Assembly (NCBI RefSeq): GCF_006376615.1
Contig: NZ_VEXQ01000004.1
Coordinates: 186,001-250,000, forward strand
Origin: Buttiauxella sp. B2
GTDB taxonomy: Bacteria; Pseudomonadota; Gammaproteobacteria; Enterobacterales; Enterobacteriaceae
Length of the DNA stretch: 64,000 nucleotides
Direction of reading: 5' to 3'
Numbering within the stretch: the first letter of the stretch is position 1; each line of letters begins with the position of its first letter. Below, piece by piece: positions 27,877-36,890 of the stretch. The position numbers and the translations under genes are program-made. The notes under the pieces were generated by a model. It had not been told where the DNA came from. It saw only the letters and a program-made list of their open reading frames with translations, and did not search any database.

Positions 27877-30207
27877 TTGGCTAATGCAGTCTCATCAAGT
27901 AAGAAAGTTTTAACGGCTGCACACTGGGGGCCGATGTTAGTTGAAACTGACGGAGTACGTGTATTCGCGTCAGCGGGTGCGTTGGATTCCGGGCATGAGA
28001 ACTCATTGCAAAGCGCTGTTCCGGATCAGGTACACAGCAAAGCCCGTGTGCAATTTCCTATGGTTCGCAAAGGATTTCTTGAATCGCCAGATGCGCCGGT
28101 CGGTGTGCGTGGCGAGGATGAGTATGTGCGAGTGAGTTGGGATGAAGCGTTACAACTCATTCACCTGCAGCATCAACGCATTCGCTCGGCTTACGGTGCA
28201 GCGTCTATTTTTGCCGGTTCCTACGGTTGGCGCTCTAATGGCGTGCTGCACAAAGCCGCGACATTATTGCAGCGCTATATGAGTCTGGCGGGCGGATATA
28301 CCGGGCATCTGGGTGATTATTCTACCGGAGCTGCGCAGGTCATCATGCCGTATGTAGTTGGCTCAAATGAAGTTTATCAGCAGCAAACCAGCTGGCCTTT
28401 AGTGCTGGAGCATAGCGATGTGGTGGTGCTGTGGAGTGCTAACCCACTGAACACGTTGAAAATTGCCTGGAATGCCAGCGACGAGCAGGGCGTGAAGTAT
28501 TTTGAGCAACTGAAAAACAGCGGCAAGACGGTGATCGCTATTGATCCTATGCGATCAGAAACGGTGGGTTTCTTTGGTGAAGCTGCACAGTGGATAGCGC
28601 CAAATATGGGTACCGACGTGGCACTGATGCTGGGTATTGCTCATACGTTGGTGAAAAGCGGCTGGCATGACACGCAATTCCTGGCGCGCTGCACTTATGG
28701 CTATGACAAGTTTGCCGCTTATCTGATGGGCGATTCAGATGGTTTGCCAAAAACTGCTGAGTGGGCTGCGCAGATTTGCGGCGTGTCCGCAGAAACTATC
28801 GAATATCTGGCACGGTTGTTTAGCGAAAAGCGCACCATGCTGATGTCTGGTTGGGGGATGCAACGCCAGCAGTACGGCGAGCAAAAACACTGGATGCTGG
28901 TCACTCTTGCGGCCATGCTTGGGCAGATTGGCACGCCTGGCGGCGGCTTTGGTCTGTCTTATCACTATGCAAATGGTGGCAATCCTACACGGCGTGCGGC
29001 TGTATTGGGGTCAATGCAGGGTTCGGTGGCGAACGGTACTGATGCGGTGGAAAAAATCCCGGTCGCGCGTATTGTTGAAGCGTTGGAAAACCCCGGTGGT
29101 GAATATCAGCATAACGGGCAGGAAAAAACCTTCCCGGATATTCGCATGTTGTGGTGGGCGGGTGGCGGTAATTTTACCCATCACCAGGACACTAATCGCC
29201 TGATTAAAGCCTGGCAGAAGCCAGAGTTGGTGGTGATTTCCGAATGTTTTTGGACCGCAGCTGCCAAACATGCCGATATCGTCCTGCCGATTACCACGTC
29301 ATTTGAACGCAATGATTTGACGATGACCGGTGACTACAGCAATCAGCATCTGGTGCCGATGAAACAGGTGGTTTCACCGCAGGGTGAAGCGCGTAATGAT
29401 TTCGATGTTTTTGCGCAGCTCGGCGCGTTGTGGGAAGAGGGTGGCGAAGCACGTTTTACGGAAGGAAAAACCGAGCTGCAATGGCTGGAGGAATTCTATG
29501 AAATTGCCCGTAAGCGTGGCGTGGCGCTGCAAGTTGAGCTGCCCGATTTTAATCAGTTCTGGGAAAGTAACCAACTGATAGAAATGCCGGAAAATGAAAA
29601 GAGTACTGATTTTATCCGCTTCGCTGATTTCCGCCGCTGCCCGCAGGGAAATCCCTTGAAAACACCAAGTGGGAAAATCGAAATTTATTCTGAGCGCATC
29701 GCAAGCTTTGGTTATGCCGATTGCCCTGCACATCCGACCTGGCTTGCACCGAATGAGTGGCAAGGCAACGCGAAAGCAGGTCAGCTTCAGTTGCTTTCAT
29801 CCCATCCTGCACACCGTCTGCACAGCCAACTGAACTATGCGGCATTACGCGACAAATATGCCATTGCCGGGCGCGAGCCATTAACGCTGCATCCAAAAGA
29901 CGCCGCAGAACGTGGTATTGCAGATGGTGATTTAGTGCGCGTCTGGAATGCGCGTGGGCAGGTATTGGTTGGCGCGTTGGTGACTGACGGTATCAAACCT
30001 GGCGTGGTTTGTATTCATGAAGGGGCGTGGCCCGATTTGAATGACCAGAAGCTGTGTAAAAACGGTGCTGTGAATGTGCTGACGCTGGATATTCCCACAT
30101 CAAGGCTGGCAAACGGCTGTGCGGCGAATTCATCGCTGGTATGGGCCGAAAAATATCTCGGTCCAGTACCCGCTGTTACAGCGTTTTCTCCGCCTGCCAA
30201 CTCATAA
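27877..30207 (+). CDS. bisC: Biotin/methionine sulfoxide reductase BisC
   Basis: A 776-residue molybdopterin-guanine-dinucleotide enzyme of the DMSO reductase family, one residue shorter than E. coli BisC. It reduces biotin d-sulfoxide and free methionine S-sulfoxide in the cytoplasm; no twin-arginine signal is present. Cofactor and active-site segments include [19 protein letters not shown] and GDYSTGAAQ with the likely Mo-ligand serine. The start is a TTG at 27877 with GGGGAG six bases upstream and MAN as N-terminus. The C-terminus overlaps the convergent yiaC by 32 bases. Confidence 0.95.
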   Translation: MANAVSSSKKVLTAAHWGPMLVETDGVRVFASAGALDSGHENSLQSAVPDQVHSKARVQFPMVRKGFLESPDAPVGVRGEDEYVRVSWDEALQLIHLQHQRIRSAYGAASIFAGSYGWRSNGVLHKAATLLQRYMSLAGGYTGHLGDYSTGAAQVIMPYVVGSNEVYQQQTSWPLVLEHSDVVVLWSANPLNTLKIAWNASDEQGVKYFEQLKNSGKTVIAIDPMRSETVGFFGEAAQWIAPNMGTDVALMLGIAHTLVKSGWHDTQFLARCTYGYDKFAAYLMGDSDGLPKTAEWAAQICGVSAETIEYLARLFSEKRTMLMSGWGMQRQQYGEQKHWMLVTLAAMLGQIGTPGGGFGLSYHYANGGNPTRRAAVLGSMQGSVANGTDAVEKIPVARIVEALENPGGEYQHNGQEKTFPDIRMLWWAGGGNFTHHQDTNRLIKAWQKPELVVISECFWTAAAKHADIVLPITTSFERNDLTMTGDYSNQHLVPMKQVVSPQGEARNDFDVFAQLGALWEEGGEARFTEGKTELQWLEEFYEIARKRGVALQVELPDFNQFWESNQLIEMPENEKSTDFIRFADFRRCPQGNPLKTPSGKIEIYSERIASFGYADCPAHPTWLAPNEWQGNAKAGQLQLLSSHPAHRLHSQLNYAALRDKYAIAGREPLTLHPKDAAERGIADGDLVRVWNARGQVLVGALVTDGIKPGVVCIHEGAWPDLNDQKLCKNGAVNVLTLDIPTSRLANGCAANSSLVWAEKYLGPVPAVTAFSPPANS

Positions 30208-30628
30208 TCCAGGTCGGGTGGTGCGTTTCGTTTTGCCAGGCGCTTTCTTCAATGCGAAAGTCCTGGCGATGATAAAAATGCACTGCCCGATGGTTCTTTT
30301 GGTAAACCTCAAGGCTCAGTGACGGGTAGAGCGTTTTGACGTGTGCCATCAACGCCTGCCCAATTCCCTGGCCAATAAAGGGTTCGCTAACAAACAGTGC
30401 GCCAATAAATCGTGAATCCAGCACGCTAATAAATCCCACCATTTCATCCTGCTGTTTGTCTTGGTGCAGATAAACCCAGGTTGCAGATTGCGGGATATAA
30501 ACATTGCGCACGATAGACTCACTTTCGTGCCAGTAGCTTTCGCTGATAAACGGATGAGCCTGAATCGTGCTGGCAAGCCAAATCTCAATCAGCTTATCCA
30601 TTTCATCTGGCAGTAAACGGCGAATCAT
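30176..30628 (-). CDS. yiaC: GNAT acetyltransferase YiaC
   Basis: A 150-residue GNAT-fold acetyltransferase like E. coli YiaC (146 residues), which has been shown to acetylate protein lysines. The acetyl-CoA loop is GQGIGQALM, preceded by [11 protein letters not shown]; the C-terminus [18 protein letters not shown] and PTWIMSW match the family. It is translated after tag with a four-base overlap (ATGA) and its 3' end overlaps bisC on the other strand. Confidence 0.88.
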   Translation of the reverse strand: MIRRLLPDEMDKLIEIWLASTIQAHPFISESYWHESESIVRNVYIPQSATWVYLHQDKQQDEMVGFISVLDSRFIGALFVSEPFIGQGIGQALMAHVKTLYPSLSLEVYQKNHRAVHFYHRQDFRIEESAWQNETHHPTWIMSWQAEKTL

Positions 30629-31188
30629 TTCTGGTTATCAGGGTGGCAGAAACAGCCGGTCACATGGTCGTTGACCAATCCACAAGCCTGCATAAACGAG
30701 TAGCAAATAGTTGAGCCGACAAACTTGAAGCCACGTTTTTTGAGCGCTTTGGATAACGCGTCAGAAGCGGGGGTCATTGCCGGGATTTCAGCCAGCGCTG
30801 CAGCCTGCGTCACTTGCGACTGGTTATCGACAAACGACCAGACAAATTCCGGGAATTTCTCGCCGTTGGCTTCCATCGCCAGGTACGCTTTTGCGTTATT
30901 GATAATGGCTTCTATTTTTCCACGATGGCGGATAATACCGGCATCTTGCACTAGCACATCGACATCTGTCGGTTGCAGTAAAGCCACAGCTTGCGGGTCG
31001 AAATTTTTAAAGCAGCGGCGGTAGTTTTCGCGTTTTTTCAGCACGGTAATCCACGACAATCCCGCCTGTTGTCCTTCAAGGCAGATCATCTCGAAAAGGT
31101 GTTGGCCATCGGTCACCGGAACGCCCCATTCTTTATCGTGATATTCAATATAGAGCGGATCCTGGGATACCCATCCACAACGCAACAT
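30625..31188 (-). CDS. tag: 3-methyladenine DNA glycosylase I
   Basis: A 187-residue constitutive base-excision repair enzyme, identical in length to E. coli Tag. It removes 3-methyladenine from DNA. The zinc-snap ligands are all in place: Cys4 and His17 near the N-terminus and the His and Cys of LVNDHVTGC at the end. The catalytic region FEMICLEGQQAGLSWITVLK is intact. It is the first gene of a tag-yiaC pair. Confidence 0.97.
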   Translation of the reverse strand: MLRCGWVSQDPLYIEYHDKEWGVPVTDGQHLFEMICLEGQQAGLSWITVLKKRENYRRCFKNFDPQAVALLQPTDVDVLVQDAGIIRHRGKIEAIINNAKAYLAMEANGEKFPEFVWSFVDNQSQVTQAAALAEIPAMTPASDALSKALKKRGFKFVGSTICYSFMQACGLVNDHVTGCFCHPDNQK

Positions 31189-31358
31189 GCAGTTCTCCTT
31201 TGATGAAATTTCTCGTGCCAGCTTGACGTGCGAAATAAAGCGACAATAGTTAATTCAGGGCCATCTTGATACACCATGAGTTATTTAGGGGTTATCCGCA
31301 AGCCCGACAAAAAGACTAATAATATCGCCGGATTTGGCTCTTTCCTGGAGTCGCTTTG

Positions 31359-32072
31359 ATGATTATAAATATACGCAGTGGTCACCGTGTCACTCTCTCC
31401 ACGGTGTTGGCTTTGTGTTTTCTATCCTATGCTACGAGTGTATTTGCCTGGCAACAAGAGTATGTCGCCGGAGAAACACCGGGCGAAGCTCAGAATCGTT
31501 ATACCTGGGACAGTAATCACCAACCAAGTTATAACGATATTCTCGCTGAAAGGATTAATTCTTCGTTTACCTCCCAAAACCAGGAGGGGCTGATGCTCGT
31601 TTCTGGTAACGATAGCGTTAGTGCTGATAGCTCTCAATTGGGTATCGGTTGGAATATCTCTTTGCCTGGAAATATCACTACCGGGCCGACGGCAAAGTAC
31701 AGTTGGGATAGTTCGTCTACCGGGATTTATAACGAATACGGCGATTCCGCCGTCTCCACACACTTCACCGATCAACTTTGGCATGCCAGCGTTTCTACCG
31801 TGGGCTGGCGACTGGATTCATCGATTGGCTATCTACGGCCTTGGGCGCAGGTTAGCTACAACCACCAATACGGTGAAAACGTCTGGAAAGCGCAATCGGG
31901 ACTGAGAACGAATATCGCGAACGGCCAGGATGCAAGCTGGATGGATGTGACCGTTGGCGCTGATATGCCACTTGGTAAAAATATGGCGGCGTTTGCTTCT
32001 ATGTCGCAGGCCGAAGGGTTAACGACGGGTGAGGCGTATATTTACAACGTTGGGGTTAGTGCGAATTTCTGA
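31359..32072 (+). CDS. yhjY: YhjY-like autotransporter-type beta-barrel outer-membrane protein
   Basis: A 237-residue secreted protein. The signal peptide ends near TSVFAW. The body resembles the C-terminal autotransporter beta-barrel family, with alternating strands and a terminal phenylalanine (YNVGVSANF), as expected for outer-membrane insertion. It lies between tag and yhjX, the position of yhjY in E. coli, which is annotated as an autotransporter-domain protein. The ATG at 31359 has GGAG eight bases upstream. No catalytic GDSL lipase motif is visible, so a lipase role should not be assumed. Confidence 0.75.
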   Translation: MIINIRSGHRVTLSTVLALCFLSYATSVFAWQQEYVAGETPGEAQNRYTWDSNHQPSYNDILAERINSSFTSQNQEGLMLVSGNDSVSADSSQLGIGWNISLPGNITTGPTAKYSWDSSSTGIYNEYGDSAVSTHFTDQLWHASVSTVGWRLDSSIGYLRPWAQVSYNHQYGENVWKAQSGLRTNIANGQDASWMDVTVGADMPLGKNMAAFASMSQAEGLTTGEAYIYNVGVSANF

Positions 32073-32200
32073 TCATTACCTTAACTTTGCATGGATATAT
32101 TTAACATTTTATAACCAGTATTTACGCACTTCGTGTTGATAGTAACTACTAACAAACACGTTAATTCAAACACTGTCCAGGTCATTCATTCCCTCTCAGA

Positions 32201-32231
32201 TGCATTTCATGCCGGCATGGGTGCAACTCAT
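32201..32231 (+). promoter_or_regulatory. YpdB (PyrR)-type direct-repeat operator upstream of yhjX
   Basis: TGCATTTCAT (32201-32210) and TGCAACTCAT (32222-32231) are separated by exactly 11 bases. E. coli YpdB binds two GGCATTTCAT repeats with 11-base spacing before yhjX. The site starts 111 bases before the yhjX ATG. Confidence 0.85.
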
Positions 32232-32311
32232 GCCGTTTTCTCCTGGAATAAAATGCACTTCGTTACTCTTGATGGCAGAAGATTTCTCTTAAATTTTGCG
32301 GACACTCTGCC

Positions 32312-33514
32312 ATGAATACTGCTTCCTACAACCGTACTCGCTGGTTAACTCTGATCGGCACCATCATTACCCAGTTTGCCTTGGGTTCTGTTTATACCTG
32401 GAGTCTGTTCAATAGTGCACTGTCACAAAAGCTGGATGAGCCAATCAGCCAGGTGGCATTCTCCTTTGGTTTATTGAGCCTGGGTCTTGCGATATCTTCC
32501 TCAGTTGCGGGTAAATTGCAGGAACGTTTCGGTGTTCGTAAAGTCACGATGGCAGCCGGTGTGCTGTTGGGTGTTGGTTTCTTCCTTACCGCTCACTCCA
32601 ATAGCTTGCTGATGCTATGGCTGAGCGCAGGCGTGCTGGTGGGTCTGGCTGATGGCGCGGGTTACTTGCTGACTCTGTCCAACTGCGTGAAGTGGTTCCC
32701 GGAGCGTAAAGGCCTGATTTCCGCGTTTGCCATCGGTTCATACGGCCTCGGCAGCCTGGGTTTCAAATACATCGATACACATTTACTGGCAACTTACGGC
32801 CTTGAAAGCACCTTTATGATTTGGGGTGGCCTGGCGATGGTGATGATTCTGCTGGGTTCCATGCTAATGAAAGATGCGCCATTGCAGGAAGTTAAAACGG
32901 TTAACGGCGTGGCGGAAAAAGATTACTCCCTTGCAGAATCTATGCGCCAACCGCAGTACTGGATGCTGGCTATCATGTTCCTGACTGCCTGCATGAGTGG
33001 TTTGTATGTTATTGGTGTTGCAAAAGATATTGCGCAAGGTCTGGTACATTTGACCGCTGAATCTGCAGCTAACGCAGTCACTGTTATCGCTATTGCTAAC
33101 CTCAGCGGCCGTCTGGTGCTGGGCATTGCGTCCGATAAAATTTCTCGTATCCGCGTCATTACCATCGGTCAGGTTATTTCTTTAGTTGGTATGGCAGCAC
33201 TGTTGTTCGCTCCGCTCAACGAAGCGACTTTCTTCGCGGCAATTGCTTGTGTGGCATTTAACTTCGGCGGCACCATCACCGTTTATCCATCACTGGTCAG
33301 CGAGTTCTTTGGTCTGAATAACCTGACTAAAAACTACGGTGTGATTTATCTGGGCTTCGGTATCGGTAGCATCTGTGGTTCGATTATCGCTTCTATCTTC
33401 GGCGGTTTTTACGTCACCTTCTGCGTCATCTTCGCGCTGTTGATAGTGTCTCTGGCGATTTCCACCACCATTCGCCAGCCAGCACGAGAAGTTCTTCAAG
33501 AAGCTCACGCTTGA
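32312..33514 (+). CDS. yhjX: Pyruvate-responsive MFS transporter YhjX
   Basis: A 400-residue, 12-segment major facilitator of the oxalate/formate antiporter-like group, nearly identical to E. coli YhjX over most of its length. Signature parts include GSVYTWSLFN, SVAGKLQERFGVRKVTMAAG and NCVKWFPERKGLISAFAIGS. In E. coli yhjX is the main target of the YpdA/YpdB two-component system that senses external pyruvate; a matching direct repeat is present upstream. The transported substrate is uncertain. The stop overlaps the convergent HD-domain gene by ten bases. Confidence 0.94.
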   Translation: MNTASYNRTRWLTLIGTIITQFALGSVYTWSLFNSALSQKLDEPISQVAFSFGLLSLGLAISSSVAGKLQERFGVRKVTMAAGVLLGVGFFLTAHSNSLLMLWLSAGVLVGLADGAGYLLTLSNCVKWFPERKGLISAFAIGSYGLGSLGFKYIDTHLLATYGLESTFMIWGGLAMVMILLGSMLMKDAPLQEVKTVNGVAEKDYSLAESMRQPQYWMLAIMFLTACMSGLYVIGVAKDIAQGLVHLTAESAANAVTVIAIANLSGRLVLGIASDKISRIRVITIGQVISLVGMAALLFAPLNEATFFAAIACVAFNFGGTITVYPSLVSEFFGLNNLTKNYGVIYLGFGIGSICGSIIASIFGGFYVTFCVIFALLIVSLAISTTIRQPAREVLQEAHA

Positions 33515-34089
33515 TAATGAGCCATTAATGCCGCAAACCATGCCGCCGGGACGTTATACGGCGGCATCATTAGTTGTGAAATCCCTCGTTCTATAATGCC
33601 TTCCGCTTGAGTCCTTAACGTTTCATTTCCCCGTTGTAAGCCTGTCAGCTGAATGCGTTTTTCAATGAGATAAACGCGAGCAAAATGTGGGTCGTAGTGC
33701 AAGATTCCACGCGTGTTATCAATGATATCAGCCAGTTTTATGGTTTGTGCTTCACAGCTTGCATTGGCTGTATGCAGAAAATGCGCACGCTTACGACTTA
33801 TGCGATTGGTGCCAGGAGGCTGTTCGGGGTTGGTGACCATTGCCACAAGTGTCGCCACCTCCGAGCCAAAATGCTCCTGGATATCGATTAAGGTACTGCC
33901 AGTGTCTTCTACCGTATCGTGCAGCCATGCCGCCGCGAGTAGCTCCTCAATAGGGGAGACGCTTCTGACTAGCTCGACGACTGCCGCAGGATGGACGATA
34001 TAAGGCTCAAAGGTATATTTGCGGCGTTGATCGCAAGCCGCATGGGCTTTTGTTGCATATCGGCGCGCGCGTTCTTCTAAAGACTGCAT
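33505..34089 (-). CDS. Small HD-domain hydrolase of the (p)ppGpp (SpoT/MESH1) type
   Basis: A 194-residue stand-alone HD-domain protein. Motifs match the hydrolase domain of RelA/SpoT proteins: YTFEPYIVHPAAVVELVRSV, LLAAAWLHDTVEDTG with the metal HDxxED core, and IKLADIIDNTRGI. No synthetase or regulatory domain follows, so it resembles small alarmone hydrolases or MESH1 rather than full-length SpoT. It may cleave (p)ppGpp or a related nucleotide; this is inferred from motifs. A strong GGAGGAG precedes the ATG. It is divergent from ohr and overlaps yhjX at the 3' end by ten bases. I do not recall this gene at this spot in E. coli K-12. Confidence 0.82.
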   Translation of the reverse strand: MQSLEERARRYATKAHAACDQRRKYTFEPYIVHPAAVVELVRSVSPIEELLAAAWLHDTVEDTGSTLIDIQEHFGSEVATLVAMVTNPEQPPGTNRISRKRAHFLHTANASCEAQTIKLADIIDNTRGILHYDPHFARVYLIEKRIQLTGLQRGNETLRTQAEGIIERGISQLMMPPYNVPAAWFAALMAHYQA

Positions 34090-34175
34090 AATTTCTCCTC
34101 CGCATCACCAATATTTCCCACAACCAAGTCGTGGCGTCTATCCTTTGTTATCTACCCCAACAAAAGGAAAATGCA

Positions 34176-34604
34176 ATGTCCTTAGAAAAAGTGCTGTACC
34201 GTGCGAAAGCCAAAGCGACCGGTGGCCGTGATGGTCGTGCAACCTCCTCTGATGGTGTGCTGGATGTAAAACTGGGTGTGCCAAAAGAGATGGGCGGTGC
34301 AGGTGGTGAAGTCACTAACCCAGAACAACTGTTTGCTGCCGGCTATTCTGCCTGCTTCCTCGGCGCGCTCAAACACGTCGCTTCAACCGAGAAAAAGAAA
34401 ATCCCTCAGGATGCTTTTATTGAAGGCCAGGTCGGGATTGGCACGCTGCCGACAGGCTTTGGCATTGAAGCACAACTCGATATCCATCTACCTGGTATGG
34501 ATAAAGCCGAAGCCGAAGCGCTGGTGCAAAAAGCCCACGTTGTATGTCCGTATTCCAACGCCACGCGCGGGAATATTGATGTGACGCTTAACGTTATCGT
34601 GTAA
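34176..34604 (+). CDS. Organic hydroperoxide resistance protein (Ohr, OsmC family)
   Basis: A 142-residue peroxidase of the Ohr/OsmC family that reduces organic hydroperoxides. The two redox cysteines are in [14 protein letters not shown] and [14 protein letters not shown]. The pattern [15 protein letters not shown] and the length fit the Ohr subgroup better than OsmC itself. The start at 34176 follows AAAAGGAAAATGCA; the in-frame extension to 34131 is intergenic. No ohrR repressor gene is adjacent; the divergent neighbour is the HD hydrolase. Confidence 0.9.
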   Translation: MSLEKVLYRAKAKATGGRDGRATSSDGVLDVKLGVPKEMGGAGGEVTNPEQLFAAGYSACFLGALKHVASTEKKKIPQDAFIEGQVGIGTLPTGFGIEAQLDIHLPGMDKAEAEALVQKAHVVCPYSNATRGNIDVTLNVIV

Positions 34605-34611
34605 GCGTTAC

Positions 34612-34656
34612 GGTCTGGTCTGAGTTATGTAAACCTCAGGCCAGATCATGTTTTTT
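34612..34656 (+). terminator. Rho-independent terminator of ohr
   Basis: A 13-bp stem with two G-T pairs (34612-34624 with 34635-34647) is followed by T6 at 34651-34656. Confidence 0.85.
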
Positions 34657-34825
34657 GTCGATACTTTTTACTGCCCCTATGCTTTACTAATCCGCGCCAA
34701 AAAATGGCTCAGAATCATCCTGATTCAAACTCAATTTTTTTATTGCCCAGAATTTTCTATGTTTTGTAGAGTCTGAGTGATGCTTATGACATTTCTTTTT
34801 TGCTTTATTTTTTCGGACATCCTGA

Positions 34826-36508
34826 ATGAATTACGTTAAATCGATGACCCAACAGAAACTTTGTTTCCTGTTAGCGGTATACATCGGCCTGTTTTTAAAT
34901 CTTTCGGTTTTTTATCATCGTTTTGAAGGATTTCTTCAGGACTTTAGCGGCCTGAAAGCTATCTCGATGGTTGTTGAAGTTGTGGCTTGTGTGCTGGTCA
35001 CTTTCTTTTTATTGCGCTTGTTGTCGCTTTTGGGTCGAACAGCGTGGCGAATTCTCGCGACATTAATTGTGTTGTGTTCCGTCGGTGCAAGTTACTACAT
35101 GACATTGCTCAATGTCGTGATTGGCTATGGAATTATTGCCTCGGTAATGACTACCGATATCGACCTTTCTAAAGAAATTGTTGGCTATCAATTCGTAATG
35201 TGGATGGTGCTGGTCAGCGCAATTCCGCTGGTACTTATCTGGGGAAGCAACACCCGCGATACGTTGCTTAACCAGTTGAAAACGCCTGGCCAACGCATCA
35301 AAAATGTGGCGATTGTGTTGTTAGCGGGGCTGATTGTTTGGGCGCCGTTGCGTTTACTTGATAAAGAGCAAAATCGCACCGAGAAACGCTCCACTATTGA
35401 TATGCCAAGCTATGGCGGCGTGGTGGCTAACTCCTACCTGCCATCTAACTGGGTTTCGGCGTTAGGCCTTTTTGCCTGGGCGCAGGCGGATGAATCCACC
35501 GATAACAACTCGCTGATGAACCCGGCGAAGAAGTTTACTTATATTGCACCTAAAGAGCTGGATGATACCTATGTGGTGTTCGTGATTGGCGAAACCACAC
35601 GTTGGGATCACATGGGTATTTTGGGCTATGGCCGTGATACCACACCAAAGCTTGCCAAAGAGAAAAACCTGGTCGCGTTCCGTGGGGAGTCTTGTGATAC
35701 CGCCACCAAGCTTTCGCTACGCTGTATGTTTGTGCGTGAAGGCGGAGCGGCCGAAAACCCGCAGCGTACTCTAAAAGAGCAGAACGTTTTTGCAGTGCTC
35801 AAGCAGCTTGGCTTTAGCTCTGAACTTTTTGCGATGCAAAGTGAAGTATGGTTCTACGGTAATACCATGGCCGATAACTTCTCTTATCGTGAGCAAATCG
35901 CTGCCGAGCCACGTAACAGTGGCAAGCAAGTCGACGATATGTTGTTGGTTGAAGAGATGAAACGTTCTGTGGATGAACATCCGAAGGGTAAACATCTGAT
36001 TATTCTGCATACCAAAGGTTCGCACTTCTCCTATGTGCAGCGTTATCCGCGTAGCTTCGCAAAATGGACACCAGAGTGCGTCAGCATTGATAAAGAGTGC
36101 AGTAAAGATCAGTTGATAAACGCCTTTGATAACTCAGTGCTCTATACCGATACGGTGCTTGAAGATGTGATTTCCCAGTTGCGTGACAAGCGGGCAATTA
36201 TTTTCTATGCCTCTGACCACGGCGAATCTATCGACGAGAAAAAGCATTTGCACGGAACACCACGTAACATGGCTCCGCCAGAGCAGTTCCGTGTGCCATT
36301 GCTGGTTTGGGCATCAGACAAGTATCTGGAAAACCCGGATCGTGCTCGTGAGTTCGCGCATATGCAGGAACAAGCCAAAATGAAGGTGCCGCATCGCCAT
36401 GTTGAGCTGTATGACACCATCATGGGTTGCCTGGGTTACACGTCACCAGACGGCGGTATTAACCAGAATAACAACTGGTGCCACGTGCCGCAGCAGGATG
36501 GAAAGTAA
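34826..36508 (+). CDS. eptB: Kdo2-lipid A phosphoethanolamine transferase EptB
   Basis: A 560-residue inner-membrane enzyme, close to the E. coli length (563), that adds phosphoethanolamine to the outer Kdo of LPS. About five N-terminal membrane segments (residues 10-175) are followed by a periplasmic alkaline-phosphatase-like domain. Catalytic and zinc motifs include FVIGETTRWDHMGI, CDTATKLSLRCMF with the nucleophilic Thr, and FYASDHGESI. In E. coli its mRNA is repressed by the small RNA MgrR; the pairing site was not checked here. It is upstream of tRNA-Pro and dppA as in E. coli. Confidence 0.96.
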   Translation: MNYVKSMTQQKLCFLLAVYIGLFLNLSVFYHRFEGFLQDFSGLKAISMVVEVVACVLVTFFLLRLLSLLGRTAWRILATLIVLCSVGASYYMTLLNVVIGYGIIASVMTTDIDLSKEIVGYQFVMWMVLVSAIPLVLIWGSNTRDTLLNQLKTPGQRIKNVAIVLLAGLIVWAPLRLLDKEQNRTEKRSTIDMPSYGGVVANSYLPSNWVSALGLFAWAQADESTDNNSLMNPAKKFTYIAPKELDDTYVVFVIGETTRWDHMGILGYGRDTTPKLAKEKNLVAFRGESCDTATKLSLRCMFVREGGAAENPQRTLKEQNVFAVLKQLGFSSELFAMQSEVWFYGNTMADNFSYREQIAAEPRNSGKQVDDMLLVEEMKRSVDEHPKGKHLIILHTKGSHFSYVQRYPRSFAKWTPECVSIDKECSKDQLINAFDNSVLYTDTVLEDVISQLRDKRAIIFYASDHGESIDEKKHLHGTPRNMAPPEQFRVPLLVWASDKYLENPDRAREFAHMQEQAKMKVPHRHVELYDTIMGCLGYTSPDGGINQNNNWCHVPQQDGK

Positions 36509-36567
36509 CTTTTTTGCCACATATGCTTGAAATTGAATCAAACGAACGCGATTTTTAGGATCAGGGA

Positions 36568-36596
36568 TTGACGACTAAAACGGTGCGCAGTAATAT
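36568..36596 (+). promoter_or_regulatory. Sigma-70 promoter of tRNA-Pro
   Basis: TTGACG (36568-36573), a 17-base spacer and TAATAT (36591-36596) precede a GC-rich discriminator (GCGCTCCGC). Such a discriminator is typical of stringently controlled stable-RNA promoters. Confidence 0.75.
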
Positions 36597-36608
36597 GCGC
36601 TCCGCATT

Positions 36609-36685
36609 CGGCGAGTAGCGCAGCTTGGTAGCGCAACTGGTTTGGGACCAGTGGGTCGGAGGTTCGAATCCTCTCTCGCCGACCA
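36609..36685 (+). tRNA. tRNA-Pro (anticodon UGG)
   Basis: A 77-base tRNA with encoded CCA. The acceptor arms CGGCGAG and CTCGCCG pair; the D arm is GCGCAGCTTGGTAGCGC, the anticodon arm ACTGG-TTTGGGA-CCAGT gives UGG, and the T arm is GGAGG-TTCGAAT-CCTCT. The sequence is of the E. coli proM type. E. coli has the CGG isoacceptor proK at this locus between eptB and dppA, so the gene symbol is left open. Confidence 0.97.
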
Positions 36686-36693
36686 ATTTAGAG

Positions 36694-36720
36694 AAAGCCC
36701 GCTTTTTAGCGGGCTTTTTT
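36694..36720 (+). terminator. Terminator of tRNA-Pro
   Basis: AAAGCCCGCT pairs with AGCGGGCTTT around a four-base loop, with the T run continuing to 36720. A degraded copy occurs at 36863-36887 in the duplicated unit. Confidence 0.9.
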
Positions 36721-36759
36721 GCGTCCAGAGTTTGTAGAGGATGAAGAAACTCCGGGGCA

Positions 36760-36890
36760 GGAGGTTCGAGCCGAGCGCAGCGAGACAGCGTTGTTTTAGC
36801 AACGACCCGCAGGGCGACGTCACGCAGTGACGAGTTATCCTCTCTCGCCGACCAATTTAGAGAAAGCCTGCTTTTTAGCGGGCTTTCTAG
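36760..36890 (+). repeat. Duplicated tRNA-Pro 3' end split by a hairpin-rich insert
   Basis: The T-arm start GGAGGTTCGA (36760-36769) and the tRNA 3' end ATCCTCTCTCGCCGACCA (36837-36854) repeat those of the upstream tRNA-Pro, together with the trailer and a one-mismatch copy of its terminator. About 67 bases are inserted at the T loop. The insert contains GTTG-CAAC, CCC-GCA-GGG and GTCAC-GCA-GTGAC stem-loops in a row. The 5' half of the tRNA is missing, so this is not a second tRNA. It recalls the tRNA-end repeats (rtT type) found after tyrT in E. coli. Confidence 0.85.

Noticed and set aside
31359-32072. GDSL lipase assignment for the yhjY-like gene
   Set aside because: Only a beta-barrel is visible; there is no lipase motif and the protein is too short for a passenger domain.
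32133-32315. 60-codon forward frame before yhjX
   Set aside because: It spans the YpdB-type operator and has no ribosome site or homology that I recognise.
36575-36823. Reverse-strand open frame of 82 codons
   Set aside because: It covers the tRNA-Pro gene, its promoter and terminator, so it is a chance frame.
36760-36854. Second tRNA gene after tRNA-Pro
   Set aside because: Only the T-arm start and the 3' end are present, the T loop is interrupted by 67 bases and there is no D or anticodon arm.
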